Notes: a model not told the origin generated them from the letters alone. A stretch of 64,000 nucleotides of DNA from Rhodopirellula bahusiensis (GCF_002727185.1 NZ_NIZW01000007.1:310001-374000); one strand, 5' to 3'; shown: positions 37,618 to 48,347, counted from the stretch's first letter. Numbers and translations: made by a program.

Positions 37618-39516
37618 TCATGCAGCCATTTTCTCTGATCCTTCCACCACGGTCGGCGCCGCCATCTCTTTCCGATCGGGACTGAGGCCTCGGACCATTT
37701 TGATCGCCCGATCCATGCCATTGACGCATGCGTGTTCCGTTCTTGAGTCAGGGCCACCGTAAATCGGCAAGTGACGGCCAACTCGCCCCGCCGATTCGCG
37801 AAGCAAGAATTCAGAAACAGCGGGGTGGCTATTGAACACTTGGATCACGAATGCCAAGGATCCCAGGGTCGGAATCGCACCTATCACCAAAGCCTGAGTG
37901 TGAGGCGTTCCGTCGTGTCGCGACACCCAAGCACTTTGCAAAGTCACCATCGTTCGCATAACCGGAAGAATTAAAAACGGTGCGGCCGCGTACCACCAAC
38001 TGCCTCCCGACAAAGACGCTGCCATGCCGGTCAATTTCAACATGGAAACCACCGGTGAAAGCGTCTTGATCGCTAGGTGCTTGGCCATTCCGCGTGCGTA
38101 AACGCCGACGCCTGGTTCATCAAATTCAGTTCGCAATTGACTTCCGGTGGAGAAGTCCAGCCAGCGTCGCGATTCCCAGCGTCGAACCGCTCTGTGAAAC
38201 AACCGGCGAGCCGATCGAGACTGATGATGCCGACTCGTCAGAATCGCCAACGCCCGCCGCTGCCGCAGGGTTCGAACCCGGGCGTCCGTCACGAAGCGAT
38301 GGCACGCAGACGGAAGGCACACCGCCAAAAAACTGTTGAGTTGAAACCGCAGAAGCGACTGTCGGAAATCCCTGGACACCCTGCCCTGTTCCTGCCAACG
38401 CCGCGTTTCCCGGTCCCGATGACAACGCATCGCAGATCGTCTGAAGCGGGAATCCGACACCAAACGACCGGCCTGACGCCGCACCCGCTCACTGCCAACC
38501 ATCTTTTGAATCAAGCGGCCAAGAATCGGCAACAGACCGATCATCCAGAACCCCAGCCACCACAGCTGGTCACTCGCCAGCCGGCTTTCGGTCGCGTCGT
38601 CAATCGTTCGCTCGAGCGACCAACGCCCAATCATCTCTTTGCGATACAACGCCCGTCGATCTGCCGACGCCCATCGCCATGGCTTGCGAAACGGAGCAAT
38701 TTCCGTGTCTTTCCAGGCGTTCGTGTGCGCGACGAGCCGGTCCACATCGTGCCGCAAATCTCCTGGGACATCCTGAACGCCAAGCAAAAGCAGCTTGGAA
38801 TCCAAGTCATCAAACGGAAAAACGCTGCCTTGCTTCCAAGCCAGGACAAGATACCGAAGCACCAAAACCGCTGGGATACCTGATTCCAAATCAATGATGG
38901 TGGGTTCGATTCGATCGTGTCCCAGCAACTCTCCGTCGGGCTCAGCTTGACTGTTCGATCCATCATGCAGTCGCAACCGAGGCCGGTCGCGGAGCAACAA
39001 GTTCGCCGTGGAAACCAAAGCTCGCGGCGAAACCTGCCAGCCCGAACCATGCATTCCCCAGCCAACCAAGCGATCTTCCAGTTGTCGCATGGTGCCGACC
39101 AACTGGCTCATCTCGTCAGAGTCATTCCCTTTGACGATCGGCCCACGACCTTCGATCCACTCTGCCGCGAGCACCCAGGCCTGGCGAGGCCGATCAAAAC
39201 GGACATACAGCGGTTTCGCGACGCGGACGTCGCTGCCGGCTCGCAGCAGTAACCCAGCCACCACCCGTCGCCGATAAAAGCTGGCCTGAATCGCATGGCG
39301 ATTGGAACGGTAGGCAAATGGAGCGGCAAACGCGATTCGATAGATCAACCGGGTCAGCCGACCAGGAGCGAACACCTTCTCGACACAACGCGTGGTTGTT
39401 CCGTCCGCCCAGTGCGCATCCACCAGTTCCGCCGACGCAGCACGCCCTTTGCCGAGCACGCTCACACGCTGCACACGGACGGGCGCCGGATTCAATTTGT
39501 CTATCGCGAATACCAA
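37618..39516 (-). CDS. Membrane protein with kinase-like N-terminal domain
   Basis: A 632-residue protein. The N-terminal half looks like a diverged LPS-kinase/ABC1-type kinase fold: a VEKVF Lys strand, YRRRVVAGLLLRAGS, RVAKPLYV, a hinge LAAEWIEGRG, and TIIDLESGIPAVL at the metal position. The C-terminal half has two or more hydrophobic stretches, including LGFWMIGLLPILGRL and GSWWYAAAPFLILPVM, and several Arg-rich segments. The start is probably TTG 39516, just after the stop of the upstream gene (39520). Position in the glycan cluster suggests phosphorylation or decoration of a lipid-linked glycan, by inference. Confidence 0.6.
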   Translation of the reverse strand: MVFAIDKLNPAPVRVQRVSVLGKGRAASAELVDAHWADGTTTRCVEKVFAPGRLTRLIYRIAFAAPFAYRSNRHAIQASFYRRRVVAGLLLRAGSDVRVAKPLYVRFDRPRQAWVLAAEWIEGRGPIVKGNDSDEMSQLVGTMRQLEDRLVGWGMHGSGWQVSPRALVSTANLLLRDRPRLRLHDGSNSQAEPDGELLGHDRIEPTIIDLESGIPAVLVLRYLVLAWKQGSVFPFDDLDSKLLLLGVQDVPGDLRHDVDRLVAHTNAWKDTEIAPFRKPWRWASADRRALYRKEMIGRWSLERTIDDATESRLASDQLWWLGFWMIGLLPILGRLIQKMVGSERVRRQAGRLVSDSRFRRSAMRCHRDRETRRWQEQGRVSRDFRQSLLRFQLNSFLAVCLPSACHRFVTDARVRTLRQRRALAILTSRHHQSRSARRLFHRAVRRWESRRWLDFSTGSQLRTEFDEPGVGVYARGMAKHLAIKTLSPVVSMLKLTGMAASLSGGSWWYAAAPFLILPVMRTMVTLQSAWVSRHDGTPHTQALVIGAIPTLGSLAFVIQVFNSHPAVSEFLLRESAGRVGRHLPIYGGPDSRTEHACVNGMDRAIKMVRGLSPDRKEMAAPTVVEGSEKMAA

Positions 39517-39519
39517 TGC

Positions 39520-40338
39520 TCAAGCCGCCCGCGATGTTCGTTCACGATCGAGTCGAATCGTTTCGTTGGGTTCATTCGCGTTGGCCGAGTTCGATGCCGA
39601 ACCCTCAGCCGACTTCGACTTGCCCAAAAACAGAACAACCGTCATCAGCAAAAAACAGCAAGGAATCAGGAGTTCAGACAATTCCTCCACATGCCCGGCG
39701 GCGACCTTCCATTTGATCGGCAACACCACGCCGTTGCGTCCCAAAGTCCCCAATCCCATGTCGATTGATTTAGAGAACACAACCAAGAGGCAGGCAGCGA
39801 TGGGCAGCACTCCCAGCCAATTCCCCGCCGCGAAGCGATTCCGAACAAGCGAGGCGTAGCGTCTGAACATTGAAACGACGATCACCGTCGCCAGAACGAT
39901 CACCGATGCCGCCAATGCTCTGGACATCCACGACAAATCATCGCGCAGATAGAACGACGTTTTCAGGACACTGCCTCCCGTGAACCGGGAATGAAAATCC
40001 ATTTCCCGGGCAAAAAAGAGGCACAAAACCGATGCGAGCAAAAAAGGATGACGCGGGCAGCGGATCGATGGTTTCCAAAGTTTCAGACCACCGGCCAGTA
40101 GCAAAATGGCGGCGACCACCAAATAAAGATACGCCGAAAGAGACTCGACCCAGCCGCCTTCGCTGATGATCGCATCCCTCAGGGGCGTTCCGACCCACAG
40201 CAAGGCGTAAGAAGCAATCAGAACAAGCCCGACTCCAGTGCCCAACGCGAGGGACAGCCTTCCAACCCCGGTTCGCCACATTGCGATATCGCGACCACCC
40301 CGCGGAACGAGCGGCTGATTCGGGTCGTGAAGGGACAT
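39520..40338 (-). CDS. Integral membrane protein, about six helices
   Basis: 272 residues from the ATG at 40338 (MSLHDPNQPLV). Six hydrophobic segments are visible, including LSLALGTGVGLVLIASYALLW, LSAYLYLVVAAILLLAGG, FLLASVLCLFFAREMDFHSR, and LLIPCCFLLMTVVLFLG near the end. The FAREMDFH motif between helices is a feature I have seen in small membrane proteins near LPS genes, but I cannot name the family. It leads the transcription unit with the kinase-like protein only a few bases downstream, so the pair may act together. Confidence 0.7.
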   Translation of the reverse strand: MSLHDPNQPLVPRGGRDIAMWRTGVGRLSLALGTGVGLVLIASYALLWVGTPLRDAIISEGGWVESLSAYLYLVVAAILLLAGGLKLWKPSIRCPRHPFLLASVLCLFFAREMDFHSRFTGGSVLKTSFYLRDDLSWMSRALAASVIVLATVIVVSMFRRYASLVRNRFAAGNWLGVLPIAACLLVVFSKSIDMGLGTLGRNGVVLPIKWKVAAGHVEELSELLIPCCFLLMTVVLFLGKSKSAEGSASNSANANEPNETIRLDRERTSRAA

Positions 40339-40559
40339 CGGTACTCTTTGGAAAACGGGATGATTCAGGGAAGCGACCAGAACTCTCGAAAAGCTAGCAA
40401 TGACTTCCAACCCTTCGGCTGCTCAGCCCTGGATCATCCGCCGCGTTTCGCTTCATCGAAAATTCATCATTTCACAACCATTCCGTGTAGAGCACAGCGT
40501 CGTCCCAATTCAAGAGGAACCCGACGCTTCCCTTCTTTCATTTTTCTTCGGCCGCTTGT

Positions 40560-41684
40560 TCAGTTGCGGCTTTGAGCTGGCAATCCATCGTCGCTGGGGA
40601 CGAAAAAAGCATCGAAATCGCCACCGGAATCTGCAGTGCCCTCCAGGTCGTATTCTTCGGAAACCAAAGTCCCCAACCAAGCCTGGATTCGATTGGCTCC
40701 GTCGGCCTGCGAATGGTGCGTCGCAACTTCGCTGGCGTAATTGATCAGGTCGTAAACGCGAGCCTTGCTGGGGAGAATCCGGCGACGTTTGTCACTCAGC
40801 GCGTCCAAATTTGCCAACCCGTAAAGCTCGTTCAGGTCTCCTGCGAGCGAACGAAACCGACGAATCAAACCCTCTTGGGTGAGTTGCTGATCCCGGCGCA
40901 GCGATTCCAACAACTCATTCAGCCGCAAACACTCGTGCACCGACGCCCATGAGGTTTGGCTCGATTCAAACCGCTGACGCAGGGCCGCGTACCCGTCACC
41001 ATTGTCGAACGATTCGATCGCACGAACAATGCAGTGTTCCATGTTCTTCCCGACTGGCACATCGCTGCGGAAAGCCTTGGCGTGTCCGATCATGCCATTG
41101 CTGCACACCAGCCGCAGCATCGACAAAAATAGTCGGGGATGCCCATAGCCATCGACCGGAGTCTCCAAACAAAACCGGTCGCGGAATTGATCACCACCGA
41201 TCGCGAATTGTCGACTGCCACCGCGCGGCGCGTGTGTGCTCGTCACAACTCCATTGTGGTAGCGAATGTCTTCGCCACCGTTCCCATCCAGCAAACCACG
41301 GATGTCGTCGTACCGAATGATCGGGCGGTTGGGATTGGTCACCGCCAACAACTGATCCGCTTTCTTTGACGCAGAAATCGGCGCCCGAGCGATGCAGTAT
41401 CGAAACGTCACATCATCTCGCTGCGACTGAATTCGAGAAAAGACTTCGTCGGGGCGGAAGTAGCGGAACACGTTTTCTGCGATTCCAAACCGGGTGAAGA
41501 ACGAACGCCAAAAACGACGCGTGGCGACCACGGGTTGCCCGTCAATTTCCAGTTCACGCAAACTGATCCGGCCGCCGGGTGAGCGATGCACCGTTCCAAC
41601 TCGGATATCACCGACACTGGCCAACGCGTAGCTGAATCGTGGGGAAGTTTCTGTAGCGGTCTTGGAAATGGTGGAAGTCGACAT
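40560..41684 (-). CDS. DUF932-like protein
   Basis: A 374-residue soluble protein from the ATG at 41684 (MSTSTISKTATETSP), after GGACTCCACC. The upstream open frame is not supported. The core segment GYGHPRLFLSMLRLVCSNGMIG resembles the DUF932 signature, and RFRSLAGDLNELYGL lies in the C-terminal helical part. DUF932 proteins are common on phages and plasmids and their function is unknown. It lies 56 bases downstream of the SF2 helicase on the same strand, so the two form a probable operon. The acidic tail (DFDAFFVPSDDG) looks disordered. Confidence 0.65.
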   Translation of the reverse strand: MSTSTISKTATETSPRFSYALASVGDIRVGTVHRSPGGRISLRELEIDGQPVVATRRFWRSFFTRFGIAENVFRYFRPDEVFSRIQSQRDDVTFRYCIARAPISASKKADQLLAVTNPNRPIIRYDDIRGLLDGNGGEDIRYHNGVVTSTHAPRGGSRQFAIGGDQFRDRFCLETPVDGYGHPRLFLSMLRLVCSNGMIGHAKAFRSDVPVGKNMEHCIVRAIESFDNGDGYAALRQRFESSQTSWASVHECLRLNELLESLRRDQQLTQEGLIRRFRSLAGDLNELYGLANLDALSDKRRRILPSKARVYDLINYASEVATHHSQADGANRIQAWLGTLVSEEYDLEGTADSGGDFDAFFVPSDDGLPAQSRN

Positions 41685-41740
41685 GGTGGAGTCCTTTGAG
41701 AAAGATGACGGTTGATGTTGGGATAAAAAAAGACAACGGT

Positions 41741-42922
41741 TTAGCGACCGAGTCGGTGCATGCGTCGACGAGGTCGGTGAGCGGCGATCAGCTTGGGCAA
41801 GCTCACATTGGCCTTCGCAACTCGCTTTCGAGCGGCCATGGCCATCGCATCCAGTTGGCGGTTGCCTGCGATGCTTCGCCAACCGTATTCCGTCCACAGA
41901 TACTGCTCCGCGGGAATTGCGGTTCGCATCATCGGGTGCCGCGTGTGCCGGCACTGAACGACTTGCTTGATCGGTTCGTTCTCGCATTTGCGAAGCACGC
42001 GTCCCGCCATTTGAATCGTGGTGCCCTGCCCGCTTGGCCGACAGAACACCGTCTTCAACGCCGGACAGTCAAAACCCTCGGTGAGGATCGCCATGTTGAT
42101 CAACACATCCGTGCGTCCTTCGCTGAAGTCCGCCAATTGCCGATCACGATTCGTCTTCGCGGTCACCACATCGCTGCGGATACCGGCTTGGTCCAAACGA
42201 ACCTTCATTTCGTCACACTGCGTTTGCTTGTGAAAGAAAACCAGCGACTTGCCCCAACGCTCCGGTTCATCGATCAGCAAATCGGCCAGCGTCTGCGGCG
42301 AGTACTCCTCGATCGTGTAGTGGTGGTAGGCACTCAAAAACCCATCGGCGATCAAATGAGCGATGCCAGCATCCCGGATCACATTTTCAAAGCACAGTTT
42401 GATGCGATCGGTTCGATACGGTGTTGCTGACAATCCCAGCGTCCATCGCGGTTGGATCTGCCCATGCAAGTTTGCCATGCTGGTAGCGGCATCGTGCTGA
42501 GCCTCATCGATGACTAACAAGTCAACGTCTGGAGGATCTTTGTCAAACATGCTGATCAAATGCATGTCGAGCCCAAACTCTCGGCGGACGTTTTCGGCTT
42601 GAGCCTGAGCCAGTAAGTTCCGCCGCATCGCGACCCAGCCAACTCGGATGCCGAGGGTGCGTTGCATGACCGCGGCGATGGCCAAACCCATCACCGTTTT
42701 GCCACTCCCGGTGGGGCTCTCAATCAGGACGCTGGTCGGCTTGGAACCGACCTGCCCTACCCCGCCGTGAGCTGGAACGGACTCGGTTTCATCGCACCCA
42801 AACGCAGCCAAGGCCCGTCGAATGATGCGGTGTTGATACGGGCGAGGCTGAATCGCGAAGCCATCCAAATCGGCGTTGGAAGATGACTCGGACGGGGTCT
42901 CCGGCAAGATCGCAGTGGACAT
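41741..42922 (-). CDS. Small SF2 DEAD/DEAH-type helicase
   Basis: A 393-residue helicase with both RecA-like lobes and little else. The motifs are Walker A SPTGSGKTVMG (69-79), DEAQ in LLVIDEAQHD (137-143), motif III LGLSATPYR (162-170), and a C-terminal lobe with GFDCPALKTVF and QMAGRVLRK (motif VI). A Gly-rich linker containing GGVGQVG lies before Walker A. It is of the SSL2/UvrB-like group used in repair or mobile-element processes. It starts just behind a 23-bp palindrome at 42938-42960. With the DUF932-like gene it may form a small module. Confidence 0.85.
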   Translation of the reverse strand: MSTAILPETPSESSSNADLDGFAIQPRPYQHRIIRRALAAFGCDETESVPAHGGVGQVGSKPTSVLIESPTGSGKTVMGLAIAAVMQRTLGIRVGWVAMRRNLLAQAQAENVRREFGLDMHLISMFDKDPPDVDLLVIDEAQHDAATSMANLHGQIQPRWTLGLSATPYRTDRIKLCFENVIRDAGIAHLIADGFLSAYHHYTIEEYSPQTLADLLIDEPERWGKSLVFFHKQTQCDEMKVRLDQAGIRSDVVTAKTNRDRQLADFSEGRTDVLINMAILTEGFDCPALKTVFCRPSGQGTTIQMAGRVLRKCENEPIKQVVQCRHTRHPMMRTAIPAEQYLWTEYGWRSIAGNRQLDAMAMAARKRVAKANVSLPKLIAAHRPRRRMHRLGR

Positions 42923-42937
42923 CGTGTTCCCTTTCTG

Positions 42938-42960
42938 CAGGTGTCAAAGTTGAACACCTG
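42938..42960. promoter_or_regulatory. Operator-like palindrome upstream of the helicase
   Basis: CAGGTGT and ACACCTG, each 7 bases, are exact inverted repeats separated by nine bases. They end 15 bases before the helicase ATG, in the leader, where a bound repressor could block transcription or translation. No matching site was noticed elsewhere in the window. Confidence 0.5.
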
Positions 42961-43081
42961 TAGTGATAGGGAAAGCTGTGACACGTTCGGTCACCGGATC
43001 GGATGCCTCGCCAAAACATCCATTTGCTGACAGACAATCGGGACTCTAAATGCGGTCAAATTCCGCTACGGAAAGATCCAT

Positions 43082-45208
43082 TCAGCCACGTTTTGGCCGC
43101 GGAATTTTGGTGCCTTTGCTGGCCCCCTTTTTCTTGGCCCCACGACGACCGCGTCCACGACCGCCCGATTTACCGGCTGATTTCTCGTCGACAATTTCCA
43201 CGTCCGATAGCGGTTTGCCGATGTGTTCCTTGAGTTGCAACACACGGTCGCGCAGCCTCGCCGCTCGCTCGAACTCGAGGTCTTCCGCCGCGGACAACAT
43301 CTCCTGCTCGAGTTTGTCGACGTACTCGATGGTGATGTAGATCGCTTCGCCATTGTCTTGAGCCTTGCGAGTCGATTCCTTGTGGCTGGCCGCCTCGGTG
43401 TCGATGCCTTTGCGGATCGATTTGCGAACCGTCTTCGGCACGATTCCATGTTTGGCGTTGTATTCCATCTGGATCACTCGCCGACGTTCGGTTTCGTCAA
43501 TTGCCAACTGCATGGAATTGGTGACTTTGTCGGCGTACAGAATCACGCGTGAGTTTGCATTCCGAGCCGCACGGCCAATTGTCTGAATCAAACTCGTTTC
43601 GCTTCGCAGGAAGCCTTCCTTGTCCGCATCCAAGATCGCAACCAGCGAAACCTCCGGAAGGTCGAGCCCCTCTCGTAGTAAGTTCACACCGACCAAACAA
43701 TCGAACGAACCGGCCCGCAATTCTTGGAGCAGGTCAACTCGTTCAAAGGCATTCAATTCACTGTGCAACCAACGACACTTGACGCCTTGTTCTTGGAAGT
43801 AGTTCGCCAAGTCCTCGGCCAAGCGTTTGGTGAGCGCCGTGACCAGAACGCGTTCATCCCGTTCGGCACGGACGCGAACCTGTTCCAATAAATGCGTCAC
43901 CTGCCCGCGAGCCGACACGATCTCGACCTCGGGATCGAGCAAGCCGGTTGGACGAATGATTTGTTCCACCACTTCGCCGCCGGTGCGTTCCAATTCGTAG
44001 TCGCTGGGTGTCGCACTGACGAAGCAAATCTGTCCGGTGCGTTCTTCCCATTCATCGAACTTGAGCGGCCGGTTATCGAGTGCACACGGAAGGCGGAACC
44101 CGTGTTCGACCAAAGTGATTTTTCGACTTCGGTCACCGGCGTACATCGCGCGAACCTGCGGCACGGTCACATGTGATTCGTCAACGAATGTGATGAAGTC
44201 CTTGGGAAAGAAGTCGTACAACGTGTCCGGAGTCGCGCCCGGTTCTTTGCCGGACAACGGACGCGAATAATTTTCGATGCCAGGACAATGCCCGACTTCG
44301 GCCAGCATCTCCAAATCGAATTTGGTTCGTGCCGACAATCGTTGAGCCTCCAACAATTTGCCTTGCGACTGAAAGACTTCCAACTGCTGCGTCAACTCTT
44401 CGCGGAGCATTCGGATCGCTCGTTGGATGCGATCTTCCGGCATCACAAAGTGCTTGCACGGATAGATGTAAAGGTGCTCGACCGTTTTGATCGTTTCGCC
44501 AGATGTCGGTTTGATCAGTGAGATTTTCTCGATCTCGTCTCCCCACATCTCGATTCGATACGCGAATTCTTCGTAGCTGGGCCACAGCTCGATCGAGTCC
44601 CCTCGCACGCGAAATTTCCCGCGTTCGAATTGGATGTCGTTGCGTTGATACTGCAGGTCAACAAACTTCAACAGCAAGTGGTCGCGGCGAGTTTGCTCGC
44701 CTTGATGAAGATCGACGACGAGCTGGCGATAATCGTCGGGCGACCCCAAGCCGTAGATGCTGCTGACCGAGGCGACGATGACGACATCGCGGCGGCTGAC
44801 CAGTGAACTGGTGGTCGCCAATCGCAACCGATCGATTTCTTCGTTGATCGAGGAATCTTTCTCGATGTAGACGTCGCGTTGAGGAATGTAGGCTTCGGGT
44901 TGGTAGTAGTCGTAGTAGCTGACGAAATAGTGGACCGCGTTGTTGGGGAAGAACTCTTTGAATTCCCCGTATAACTGAGCGGCCAACGTTTTGTTGTGGC
45001 TGAGGATCAGCGCCGGACGCTGGACGGCATTGATGACGTTGGCCATCGTGTACGTTTTGCCTGTTCCAGTGGCCCCCAAGAGTGTCTGGGCGGTCTTGCC
45101 GCTTTGGATGCCTTCGATCAACTTGGCGATTGCAGCAGGCTGGTCCCCCGATGGTGGGAACGGTTGATGCAAATCAAAAGCGGCTGGCTCAAGTTTGGTG
45201 ATGCTCAT
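43082..45208 (-). CDS. uvrB: Excinuclease ABC subunit B
   Basis: UvrB is the damage-verifying helicase of nucleotide excision repair. The 708-residue protein has Walker [16 protein letters not shown], the beta-hairpin region [18 protein letters not shown], and DESHVTVPQ. It also has motif [15 protein letters not shown] and the C-terminal UVR motif ([20 protein letters not shown]) that contacts UvrC. The C-terminal tail is Lys/Gly-rich ([14 protein letters not shown]). It diverges from tdk. uvrA and uvrC are not in the window. Confidence 0.98.
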   Translation of the reverse strand: MSITKLEPAAFDLHQPFPPSGDQPAAIAKLIEGIQSGKTAQTLLGATGTGKTYTMANVINAVQRPALILSHNKTLAAQLYGEFKEFFPNNAVHYFVSYYDYYQPEAYIPQRDVYIEKDSSINEEIDRLRLATTSSLVSRRDVVIVASVSSIYGLGSPDDYRQLVVDLHQGEQTRRDHLLLKFVDLQYQRNDIQFERGKFRVRGDSIELWPSYEEFAYRIEMWGDEIEKISLIKPTSGETIKTVEHLYIYPCKHFVMPEDRIQRAIRMLREELTQQLEVFQSQGKLLEAQRLSARTKFDLEMLAEVGHCPGIENYSRPLSGKEPGATPDTLYDFFPKDFITFVDESHVTVPQVRAMYAGDRSRKITLVEHGFRLPCALDNRPLKFDEWEERTGQICFVSATPSDYELERTGGEVVEQIIRPTGLLDPEVEIVSARGQVTHLLEQVRVRAERDERVLVTALTKRLAEDLANYFQEQGVKCRWLHSELNAFERVDLLQELRAGSFDCLVGVNLLREGLDLPEVSLVAILDADKEGFLRSETSLIQTIGRAARNANSRVILYADKVTNSMQLAIDETERRRVIQMEYNAKHGIVPKTVRKSIRKGIDTEAASHKESTRKAQDNGEAIYITIEYVDKLEQEMLSAAEDLEFERAARLRDRVLQLKEHIGKPLSDVEIVDEKSAGKSGGRGRGRRGAKKKGASKGTKIPRPKRG

Positions 45209-45310
45209 GCCAGCACTTTAGCAAACTGTCGAATCATTCGGCAAAGACCCGACCCATTCGGCAACGATCCAGCGTCCCTGATTCCCGACCTAGATTTCTC
45301 ACGCACTGTC

Positions 45311-45946
45311 ATGGCGAAGCTGTATTTCTACTATTCCACGATGAACGCCGGGAAATCCACGGTTTTTCTGCAGTCCAGTTACAACTATCGCGAGCGAGGG
45401 ATGAACACACTGATCCTGTCTCCGGAGATCGACACCCGGTTTGGCAGCGGCAAAGTCGCCTCGCGAATCGGGATCGAATCCGAGTCGGTCTCGTTCAACA
45501 CAGCGGACAATTTGCTGAACGTCGTTCGTGAACAAAAGCGAATGAAACCGCTGCACTGTGTGCTGGTCGATGAGGCTCAGTTTTTGACGCGAATTCAGGT
45601 CCGGCAGCTCAGCGACGTTTGTGACGACCTCGACATTCCCGTGTTGGCGTACGGATTGCGCACTGATTTCCAAGGCAATCTGTTCGAAGGCAGCGAACAC
45701 CTGCTGGCTTGGGCCGACACACTGACTGAGCTCAAAACGATTTGCCACTGCGGCCGCAAAGCCACGATGGTGCTTCGAGTCAGCGAATCCGGCCAAGTCA
45801 TTCGCGACGGAGAACAGGTGCAAATCGGAGGAAACGAACGCTACCAAACCGTTTGCCGCCGGCATTTCAAAGAGGCGATCTACCAGCGCAACGAAGACGA
45901 CCTGCCGCTGCTGGACTCGAACGAACCCCGCCAATCGGAGCGTTAA
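45311..45946 (+). CDS. tdk: Thymidine kinase
   Basis: A type II thymidine kinase of 211 residues. The P-loop is [14 protein letters not shown], Walker B is VLVDEAQFL, and the zinc site is CHCGRKA with CRRHF. The ATG at 45311 ([12 protein letters not shown]) gives the standard N-terminus. The longer frame back to 44996 only overlaps uvrB on the other strand. Confidence 0.96.
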   Translation: MAKLYFYYSTMNAGKSTVFLQSSYNYRERGMNTLILSPEIDTRFGSGKVASRIGIESESVSFNTADNLLNVVREQKRMKPLHCVLVDEAQFLTRIQVRQLSDVCDDLDIPVLAYGLRTDFQGNLFEGSEHLLAWADTLTELKTICHCGRKATMVLRVSESGQVIRDGEQVQIGGNERYQTVCRRHFKEAIYQRNEDDLPLLDSNEPRQSER

Positions 45947-46023
45947 GAATTCGCGACGAATCGCGGGTGTCCGCGGTGGATGCGTCCTACCCCGCACGAG
46001 CCTCGGTCGACTATTCTGGGTCC

Positions 46024-48318
46024 ATGCAAGTCTCACAAGAATTGATCGATCGCGTTCTGCGACTCGTTCACGCGGCGGAATACCGTCCCAGCAAACCCAA
46101 ACAAATCGCCGCCCTGTTGGAACTGGACGCGGACGGTTACCGCGAAGTCCGTCGGGTGATCAAACAATTGGTCCTCGAAGGCCGATTGATCTACGGCGGC
46201 AACCACTTGGTCGTCGCTGCCGCGGCGGTCGGAGGCCCCACCGACCAAATTCGCGGCACGTTTCGCCGAGCCATGGGCGGCGGCTTTGGTTTCGTTCGCC
46301 CTTCCAGCGGTGGTGGCAGTGCCGACGCGGATGTTCCCGAGGATGTCTTTGTTCCCCCGGGCATGACCGCCGGAGCCCTGGAAGGCGATTTGGTCGCCGT
46401 GACAATCGAACCCAGTCGCCGAGGCGGGACCGAAGGCAAAGTGGTGGAGGTGTTGCAACGAGCTCGCCGTCAATTCACCGGCACGTTTTTTTCCGCACCG
46501 CTGCCTGACCAACCCGGTTCCGACACGATCGAAGGTCCGGTCGTTTACCTCGATGGCGTTCATTACGAAGCACCGGTCAGTGTCGGCGACGTGCGAGGTC
46601 TGCCGCTGCAAGACGGTGACAAGATCTTTGTCGAGATTGTCGACTTCCCCGATGAAGAATCTGGCGGCGGAGAAGCCGTCATCCTCGAGCGTTTGGGAAG
46701 CAGCAAGAACCCGGCGATCGACACGCTGACGATCATGCGGCAATACGCGTTGCCGGACGAGTTCTCCGAAGAGGTTCTCGACGAAGCTCGTGAGCAAGCC
46801 GATGCGTTCGACGACGACGTCGTTCCGACGGACCGCAAAGACCTCACGGACATGCTGACAATCACGATCGATCCGTTCGATGCACGTGATTTCGACGACG
46901 CGATCTCACTGCAACGCGAAGACGGTCGATGGCGGTTGTGGGTGCACATCGCCGACGTCAGCCACTTCGTTCCGCCCGGTGGCAAACTCGATGTCGAAGC
47001 ACGCCGTCGCGGCACCAGCGTTTACCTGCCCGACCGTGTGATCCCGATGATCCCCGAGATCATCAGCAATCACCTAGCGTCCCTTCAACCCGAACGCATG
47101 CGTTTGGTGAAGACCGTCGAGATCGAAATGCTGGACGATCTGACGATCACTCACAGCGAAGTTCACAACGCCGCCATCCGCAGCGACAAACGTTTCAACT
47201 ACGAGCAAATCGACCAGTTTCTCGCGTCCCCCGAAACGTTCCAAAAGGATTGGGGCGGCCCGATCTGCGAGCTGCTGACGCACATGCACAAGCTGGCGAT
47301 GCAGATTCGCAAGCGTCGGTTCAAAGACGGCTCGCTGTCGATGGACATGCCGGACATCAAGCTCGAACTGGATCGCACCGGCAAAGTCAAAGGTGCCTAC
47401 CAAACCGAGAACACCGAGAGTCACCAGATCATCGAGGAGTTCATGCTGCTCGGCAACGAAGCCGTTGCGACTTGGTTGGACGATCAAGAACTCAATTTCC
47501 TACACCGAATTCACGCACCGCCTGAACGCCGCAAACTGCGACAACTGACCAGCTTTGTCAAAGACCTCGGGCTGGGTTTTGACAATGTCGAAAGCCGCTT
47601 TGAAATTCAAGCGGTGCTGGACAAAGTCGCTGGCACTACACTGGAAAACGCTGTCAACTTTGCGGTGCTCAAGAGCATGAGCAAAGCGGTCTACGGCCCA
47701 CACCGTGAAGGACACTACGCGCTCGACAAAGAACACTATTGCCACTTCACCAGCCCGATCCGCCGGTACCCTGACCTCAGCGTTCATCGATTGGTGCAGC
47801 GTTTGATCGAGAAGAAGTCCACGCCGGACGAATCATTCGCGGAACTTGTCAAACTCGGGCACGAATGCAGCGATGCCGAACGCAACGCCGCGCAAGCTGA
47901 ACGCGAATTGATTCAACTGAAGCTGCTTCACTTCCTGAAAAAGAAACAGGGCGAAACGCTCGAGGCCGTCATCAGTCGCGTGTTCGCCGATGGCATTCAC
48001 GCTCGCTGTTTGAAACTTCCCGTCGACGGGTTCATCCCGGTCACGGAACTTCCCAGCGATCAATATCGATTCGAACGCCGCGGGCAGGTCCTGACCGGAT
48101 TCAAGGAAGGCAACCGGTTCCGCCTCGGCGACCATCTGACGGTTCGAATTGGCAAAGTCGATTTGCAAGACCGGCAGCTGTACCTCGACGTGGTAAAGAA
48201 TCACTCCGCGGGCAAAAAAGATCCGCGAGGACCCGTTACCAGCAAGTCGAAGAAATCGCCCTACAAGAGCAAAAAGAAGAACGAGCGACGCGAAAAGAAG
48301 AAACGCCGCCGTCGTTGA
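46024..48318 (+). CDS. rnr: Ribonuclease R
   Basis: A 764-residue RNB-family 3'-5' exoribonuclease. The N-terminal helix-turn-helix (IDRVLRLVHAAEYRP onwards) is followed by cold-shock-like domains and then the RNB domain. The catalytic Asp cluster reads ITIDPFDARDFDDAI, with further segments LWVHIADVSHFV and HYCHFTSPIRRYPDL. A C-terminal S1 domain (ITVTELPSDQY region) precedes a Lys/Arg-rich tail typical of RNase R. The ATG at 46024 is 77 bases after tdk. RNase R degrades structured RNA. Confidence 0.95.
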   Translation: MQVSQELIDRVLRLVHAAEYRPSKPKQIAALLELDADGYREVRRVIKQLVLEGRLIYGGNHLVVAAAAVGGPTDQIRGTFRRAMGGGFGFVRPSSGGGSADADVPEDVFVPPGMTAGALEGDLVAVTIEPSRRGGTEGKVVEVLQRARRQFTGTFFSAPLPDQPGSDTIEGPVVYLDGVHYEAPVSVGDVRGLPLQDGDKIFVEIVDFPDEESGGGEAVILERLGSSKNPAIDTLTIMRQYALPDEFSEEVLDEAREQADAFDDDVVPTDRKDLTDMLTITIDPFDARDFDDAISLQREDGRWRLWVHIADVSHFVPPGGKLDVEARRRGTSVYLPDRVIPMIPEIISNHLASLQPERMRLVKTVEIEMLDDLTITHSEVHNAAIRSDKRFNYEQIDQFLASPETFQKDWGGPICELLTHMHKLAMQIRKRRFKDGSLSMDMPDIKLELDRTGKVKGAYQTENTESHQIIEEFMLLGNEAVATWLDDQELNFLHRIHAPPERRKLRQLTSFVKDLGLGFDNVESRFEIQAVLDKVAGTTLENAVNFAVLKSMSKAVYGPHREGHYALDKEHYCHFTSPIRRYPDLSVHRLVQRLIEKKSTPDESFAELVKLGHECSDAERNAAQAERELIQLKLLHFLKKKQGETLEAVISRVFADGIHARCLKLPVDGFIPVTELPSDQYRFERRGQVLTGFKEGNRFRLGDHLTVRIGKVDLQDRQLYLDVVKNHSAGKKDPRGPVTSKSKKSPYKSKKKNERREKKKRRRR

Positions 48319-48347
48319 AGCGGCGGTTCAAAACCAACCAACAATCC

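Noticed and set aside
38260..38290. gggttcgaaccc, a tRNA T-loop-like sequence
   Set aside because: No acceptor stem, D-arm or anticodon arm can be drawn around it, and it lies inside a protein-coding gene.
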